Source of the DNA: Rhyacichthys aspro
Lineage: Eukaryota; Chordata; Actinopteri; Gobiiformes; Rhyacichthyidae
Direction of reading: 5' to 3'
DNA: 64,000 bases
Assembly (NCBI GenBank): GCA_036850595.1
Contig: CM072158.1
Span: 8,881,422 to 8,945,421 of the forward strand
The position numbers were made by a program, and so were the translations under genes. Numbering within the stretch: position 1 is the stretch's first letter; each line of letters begins with the position of its first letter. This document shows, in pieces, positions 58,347-64,000 of this stretch. The notes beneath the pieces are model-generated. The model was not told where the DNA came from and ran no database searches. It saw only the letters and a program-made list of their open reading frames with translations.

Positions 58347-61300
58347 TCTGGGGGTCTTTGTGGTGGGAGATGAGAAGGTGGGTGTCAGAGGCCCACAGTC
58401 AGTTAGTGTTTGTGTGTGTGGGGGCATCAGGGGGTGGGTTAGAGACAGACAGAAAAGAGTGAACAGGAAAGAACATATTTTGAGGATTTAGGTAGAGACT
58501 CAGATCAGACTTGGACTCTGAGGTGATTCTTGATAAGTGGCCTGTAGAAGGACTGAAATTAGGCTGTAACAAAGCTACCTGATGCTATGTTTAGGCAAAA
58601 ATTACATTTGATTAAACTTAGGAAAGATAACAGGGCATGCAGGATGAAGATAAAATGTTTAACATTCACTTTTTTGATGGAGTTAGCTACTACTTGCTAT
58701 TGCTGTTAGACTAAGTGGTCCAGCCTGGAGCGTACAGTCACTGGACAGATCACTCACAGTCACGCTCCAGCTGCATCTGTGCGGCACCTGATACAATCTG
58801 TCTATTTAAAAGGATGAATTACTGTTTAAAGGGGACATTCAGTAGCATTATAAAACAACATACTCCTGCGTTGCGGATTGTTTTGTGTTAAAAATGTAAT
58901 GTCAGGTGCTTTCTGGAGAACACAAGAAACGAGAAATAATAATGGATACTACAAGAGTCTGTTGGAAGGAGAGATAAACGGATGAATTGTTGAAGACAGA
59001 TCACATCTACTTTGCATAGTGTGGAGAATGGGAGGTGGGGAAGAGTTAGAGGAGAGAAGGGGCCAAAAGATCACTGGCCATAGTCAGAAACTTTACGGCT
59101 GACAGTTAAATTTACTTAGGGCCTGTGCGAGTGTGTGTGTGAGCAGAGAGTGGGAGGAATAGCACAGTGGGGGGCACAGCGTTTGTTCTGGAACATGGCT
59201 TTTGGGCTTTTTAGTGGCTCACACACAAGCTGTTCGCTGCTTTTCTCTAGAGGCTGATTCACCTATAGCTGGGAGACTACTCTTAGCTTTCTCATTCTTT
59301 TCGTCTTTCAGACAAGTCAGTTAAATTAGTTGATTCGATTCCCTGTGCTTGTGTAAAGGGCCCCTAAAGCAGTACTCTGTCTGGTTTGGAGGGGGCCCGA
59401 TAGATGTTTATCAGATATATTACAGAGTCTCTTCAGTGTGCCACTCCTCAGACCAGTTTTATATACACGGGCCTATACAGAAAGTCAAAAAAACTTTCTT
59501 TGATAACATAACAGGAGCATAAAATGTAAAGATCTAACAAAATGTAAAAAATGACCACAACTAACACTGGCTGGAAATAAGCATTGTGGTTAGTGCTCCG
59601 TAAAAATGTGAAAACAAACACTTGAGGTTTATGCAGTTTTAATGTCGCAACCCATCGCAGTCTTAGCTGTATTGCATGTAGTGAATGTGGCGTGTAGCTT
59701 TAATTTTAGAGGTCTTGCAGATGGATGATGTCATGTGTGTAATTAGAAACAAGGCTTCGACTGTAACATGTGGTACATTTGTGAGAATCATGTAATTATG
59801 GTGTTTGGCCAAATTGTAAATAGGCTGTGAAATCTCACATAACTCTCAATATCTAGTTTTAATAGTCAGTACTACTTAGACTGGCTATCACTAGTGCCAA
59901 AGGAAGCAGAGTTGGAGTGTACGTAGTCTCAAAAAGCAGGTTTATGAAGGTTGATGTTTCCACTATAGGTTCCTTGAGGTATAGGTTGGGTTTTTATGGC
60001 ACAGTTTGGTATAGGTAACTCCCGAAGAGGCTTTATTTCCACTGTGCTGTGTGCAGTAAACAATGAGATCATACAAGTGCCACAAAAGATGTTCTGTTTG
60101 AGAAATAAATTGTATTTGAAGCAAAATTGAGTGTGTTGAGAGAGTCATGACAGTAAATGACATGTATAACGAAGTGATAGACTGGAAATATAGCCAGATG
60201 CCGCTGCAATAGACAATAAAAGAAGACTGTTCCCAGTTTATTCACAGCTTTCCAGTTTATTCCCTGTAGAAATGAACAACACTAACCCTAACCCACTAAT
60301 GAAAAAGCTAAGTCGTGATACTTGATTGAAGACAGACATATGTTTTCTTAAGAGATGTTTTTATTACTGTGAAAAGTCTACATTAATGTAGTTACTCAGT
60401 GTGACAGAATATCTGGCATTTTCCTATTTTTCTCCATTTTTTTGTGGAGCCCAGGCCTGCGTTGACATCACCGAGTCCTTGAAACCTAGCAACGCTGCTT
60501 CCCGATAGCACCGAACAGGCAGCCGCTGCTTCACTTGGCCTCAGCGCAGATAGAACAGCTCTGGAAGGGAATATAAAGTCAACATTGTGGCTTGAAAATG
60601 TTCCGATGTGTGTCTGTGTGTGTGCTTTAAGTTTGTCCAGACATTTTTTCCCGTCGGGCCGGCTGCATGCAGGAAACGTCCGATTCTCCAAGAGTGGAAA
60701 GTTATGTGTGTGAATACATGCGAGAGAGAGTGTTGATTTGGCAGTGTGACTGACGTAATGTTTGAGCTTACCCAGACAGAGACAAACTACTACACATATA
60801 GTGTATAGGTGCGTGAACATGCATACGTGTGTGTTTAAAAACGCCTGGCAGACTCGGACAGAAAAGTGGCATGTGCGTGAAGTGTGTGCGCTTCTGGCAG
60901 AGCTGTAGTTTGCTTTCCGTATTTTGGGGAAAAGACAGCGAGGCAAGAGTCAACAATAAACATGTTGATTTATGCAGCTACCAGTTCCTTCCATTACGCC
61001 TACAACCACCACTGAAGCGGAGTTTGTTCTCCATTATTTTTGATCTATGAGAGTCTTAGCTGTGGAGAGCAAGGTCAGAATCAACAGTCCCACGTTGATT
61101 TATGCAGCTCTCGCGTCCTGCTACTATCATACATCAAGGTAACATCGTCCACCAGGAAAATGCAGATAGGGCCACTAATGTGGTTAGTGAGTGATCTCCT
61201 CTAGTGACCACTGTTATGTTTGTGTTATTAACCATGTCTGTGTTGTACTGTAACATGAGTATCCTATTGTTTTAGCTATTGTTGATTATTGTATATATAT

Positions 61301-64000
61301 ATGTATAATAATAGAGGTCACCCTTAACATAATGTTTAAAAAATACGGCAAGCATTAGCTGACAAAATCATTAATAAAACCTCCTATTCTTGTTTGTATG
61401 TTTATAGGAATTAAAAAGGCTATCTGGAAGTTTAATATTGGGCCTTTCATTTTTTATGCCACCTTTCTGGATTCAAAATAATTGCACCATATTCTTCTGA
61501 TACCGTTGCTTTTAATCTTTATCCACAGATGGACGTTTGTCTTTCAAAGATGTTGCTCATGCATCTGTTTCAATGCAACATAAAAGATGTGGGTGCAGCC
61601 TACAGTGATGAATAGACCACTCCCTCAGCTTTAATCTCACAGCCCAAACATCTGGTTGATCAAGGTTATCAACTGATTATATTTACAATAGAGCAATATC
61701 ATTCAGAGGAATCTATTAGTACAATGTGTTCTAGGCTCAGAGCTGATTGCATAACTGCGTACAAGGACAAAACGTAACAAAAGGATCGCGCTATTGATAG
61801 CATAGCTGTAGTTTGATACAACGGGGACTTGTTAATTTAGATGTTGAAGAATTGATTGGGTATAGTGATTGTGTTGTATGTAACTGTAGACAGTCATCCC
61901 CAGACTGCAGCACTTACTGTCAGTGTCTCACACTAAGGTGTAGGTTCTGACAGGGCGTCCATTGGGAGCTATCATTTCAGTGTTTTCAAGCCAAGGTATA
62001 AAAAGAGTATTGTTTCTCTTTTAGCCTTTCTATCAATCCTCTTAAAGAGAAAACTGTTCTAACAGGAGCTGTCACTAACTTCCTTAAAGTGGCGTGTGGT
62101 GTCACACCTGAGGGACCCCTGCAGTACTGGAGTTTGGCTTTAGATAAAGTCAAAGATAAACTACATGGGTTTGGACCACACTGGTCTTTTTGTAATCTAA
62201 TAAACTCAATTTTAGGGCTAACACCTAAAGTCTGACCCACGACACGATTTTAAATTTTTTTGCCCTGTTTTCATGTTTTATTCCTGTTTTTTTTTTTTTA
62301 TTTTATCACAGTAATAACTTTAGTAGTGTTTGTAGTGACCTAGTGCAAAGCTGTGCCACTTTGCAAAATTTCCCAAAGTGTTCGCTGCATCGTCTGAGTG
62401 TCTCTTCTCAGTAAAACTGTGTTGAACAGGACATTTAGGAGATGTTTTTAGCCTATGGTTGTACAGTTTACGTGCTGCGTGTTCATTTTAGAGTCGTGTC
62501 GGAGCAGACTCAGAGAAGATGGCCACGAGAGGAAGTTAGAACTATTCCTCTCAAGCTAAATGGTATAATCTCTAATTGGTGACATTACTGAGGTTTATAA
62601 TGTGAATGTCTGGCCCTACACAGCCCTTTCCCTGCTGCTGTTGTAAAGGCTTTTTCTGTCAATTATCTTGTTAATAATTGTTTTGTCACTTGATCCTATG
62701 CCAGTTTCCGTGAGAACAAAAGATCTAACAAAAAATCGAAAATAACTTCAGATCTGTCTGATGGCTCCGGTGTTGTCATTTTGGCTCCCAGTTTTTTTCT
62801 TTTAGCATTGAGTAAACTCAATGAAGAAACACTTTTTAATGTTTTTCTTCTTTGGAATCTCCTTGAAATTGTTAAAGGAACCTTGTCAAAACTGTATGTA
62901 GTTAGCTGAACAATTGTGAAATGTGTTTACATAGTAGAAGGGAACTGTCTGTGCTTTTCACACCTCAGATCATCTGGATCCACCCTCTGCAACAAAGAAA
63001 GCAGGCATGGATCTCCTTTTCCAGATAAATGGCAATTTCATTTTCAGTTAAAATGATGATTGAGCAACAGATGCGCCTGTTTGTCATCTGCTGTCTCCCT
63101 CCTGTTCAGCTTTTGACGCTAAATTCATGCTAAGTAGTGATGAGTCAACACTCTGAGGAAGAAAAAAACCAACAACTTCATGTTTCCATGTGTATTTATT
63201 TAGTAAACATAGCTGGGCTGTTGCTTATAATCAGCTGTACTCCGAAGAGCATTCAAAGCATAAAACGCAACAAGATCCCAAATCAAATCAGAAATTTGAC
63301 ATCTCTAATCAAACAAAGACGTTGAAGGGCAGTTTTAAGTGAAACACAAGAAAAGAGGCACACCCAAAACAACAATAACTTTGAAATGTGGCAGGATATC
63401 ATTTCCAGTTACACTATACTAAAAGTGCACTTTTGAGCTGTAATTAGTGAAAGGTAGAACTTCAAAACAGTCAAATCTTCTTGTCACTTGTGTGTTTTGC
63501 CTGTCTAAAGTATTTGTTGCATTTTCCCTTTGCCAAACAATAAAAACAACTGAATAAGGCTATAATTTTGTAAGAAAAAGCAGTGTGGTTTCCTGCCTGT
63601 CTGATGTGTAATTGATGGAATGTAGAATTAAACAGTGTCTACATGACTTTCAAAAACAAACCCAGGACGCCTTCATATCTATCCATCTGTCTGTTTCTCC
63701 CGCTGTTTGTTTGTTCTGATAGAAGATAAATTTAATTGGTGAAGATGTCAAGAGCAGCTTTGGACTGTACCGAAATCCAAACAATAAAAACGGACTAAAT
63801 AATTTATCTCAGATGGAGTCGAAACAATGCCCTTCTGTGTAAAACATGTCGTCTTAACTCTCTCATCTAAGAACACACTGAGACACATAAAAAGCCCTTT
63901 CAAAGACAGTCATTTTCTGGAGGCCATGGTGGAAATATGGTTGAAAGACGAGGAAGAAACTCTGGTAATTTGTTTGACCGCCATGTCATTGGAAGCAGCA
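58347..64000. other. Non-coding sequence to the window end
   Basis: No gene is supported. The 184-codon - strand frame at 60392-60946 overlaps other frames and has no motif. GTTGATTTATGCAGCT is repeated exactly at 60964-60979 and 61094-61109, each preceded by TCAACA, in a GC-balanced block (about 60450-61120) that may be regulatory. A T-run occurs at about 62287-62300. The final kilobase shows nothing recognisable. Confidence 0.4.

Noticed and set aside
60392..60946. 184-codon minus-strand frame, the longest in the window
   Set aside because: It has no recognisable domain, overlaps other frames and has no splice context; its composition follows the local GC-balanced DNA.

Overview
The window looks like vertebrate, most likely teleost fish, nuclear DNA. 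It is AT-rich and CpG-poor with long CA/GT microsatellites. It carries short non-autonomous DNA transposons with intact target-site duplications and tRNA-derived SINE remnants. The only coding similarity I recognise is split by introns. No bacterial or viral gene organisation is present, and no CRISPR array, rRNA gene or intact tRNA gene was seen. The species cannot be named from the sequence.

Layout. Most of the 64 kb is non-coding. From 1 to 22.7 kb it is mostly unique sequence, interrupted by a 1.35 kb A/T-run array (5.69-7.05 kb), a hAT-type MITE with a perfect 8-bp duplication (8164-8462), a second MITE (9864-10164), an interspersed repeat ending in (CAG)6 (about 13.0-13.2 kb), a degenerate CAGCCAGTCA-type cluster (13.67-13.86 kb) and a pogo/Tigger-like element with a TA duplication (19674-20202).

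The region from 22.7 to 26.5 kb is the most gene-like. On the + strand it has two spliced exons encoding the C-lobe of a G2E3-like HECT-domain protein, with a frameshift near the end. Convergent to it on the - strand are two exons of an integrase-core-like protein, also frameshifted. Beyond that, on the + strand, are two more exons resembling a more N-terminal part of the HECT-type family. Between them lie GC-rich inverted and direct repeats. I read this as a decayed cluster of transposon-associated or lineage-expanded genes.

From 28 to 49 kb there is a possible isolated - strand exon (28280-28378), another hAT MITE with a perfect 8-bp duplication (28841-29336), a 20-21 bp minisatellite related to the one inside the first MITE, two SINE remnants (44.1 and 46.4 kb) and several low-repeat, mixed-composition blocks that could be conserved regulatory elements. 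At 49.4-50.4 kb there is a promoter-like, CpG-richer segment with a plausible non-coding first exon ending at a good splice donor (49956/49957). If that is right, the remaining 14 kb would be the first intron of a + strand gene whose coding part lies outside the window. A degenerate coding fragment that I do not recognise sits on the - strand at 58.07-58.35 kb.

Family assignments rest on recalled conserved patterns and visible splice signals. No database search or alignment was run.
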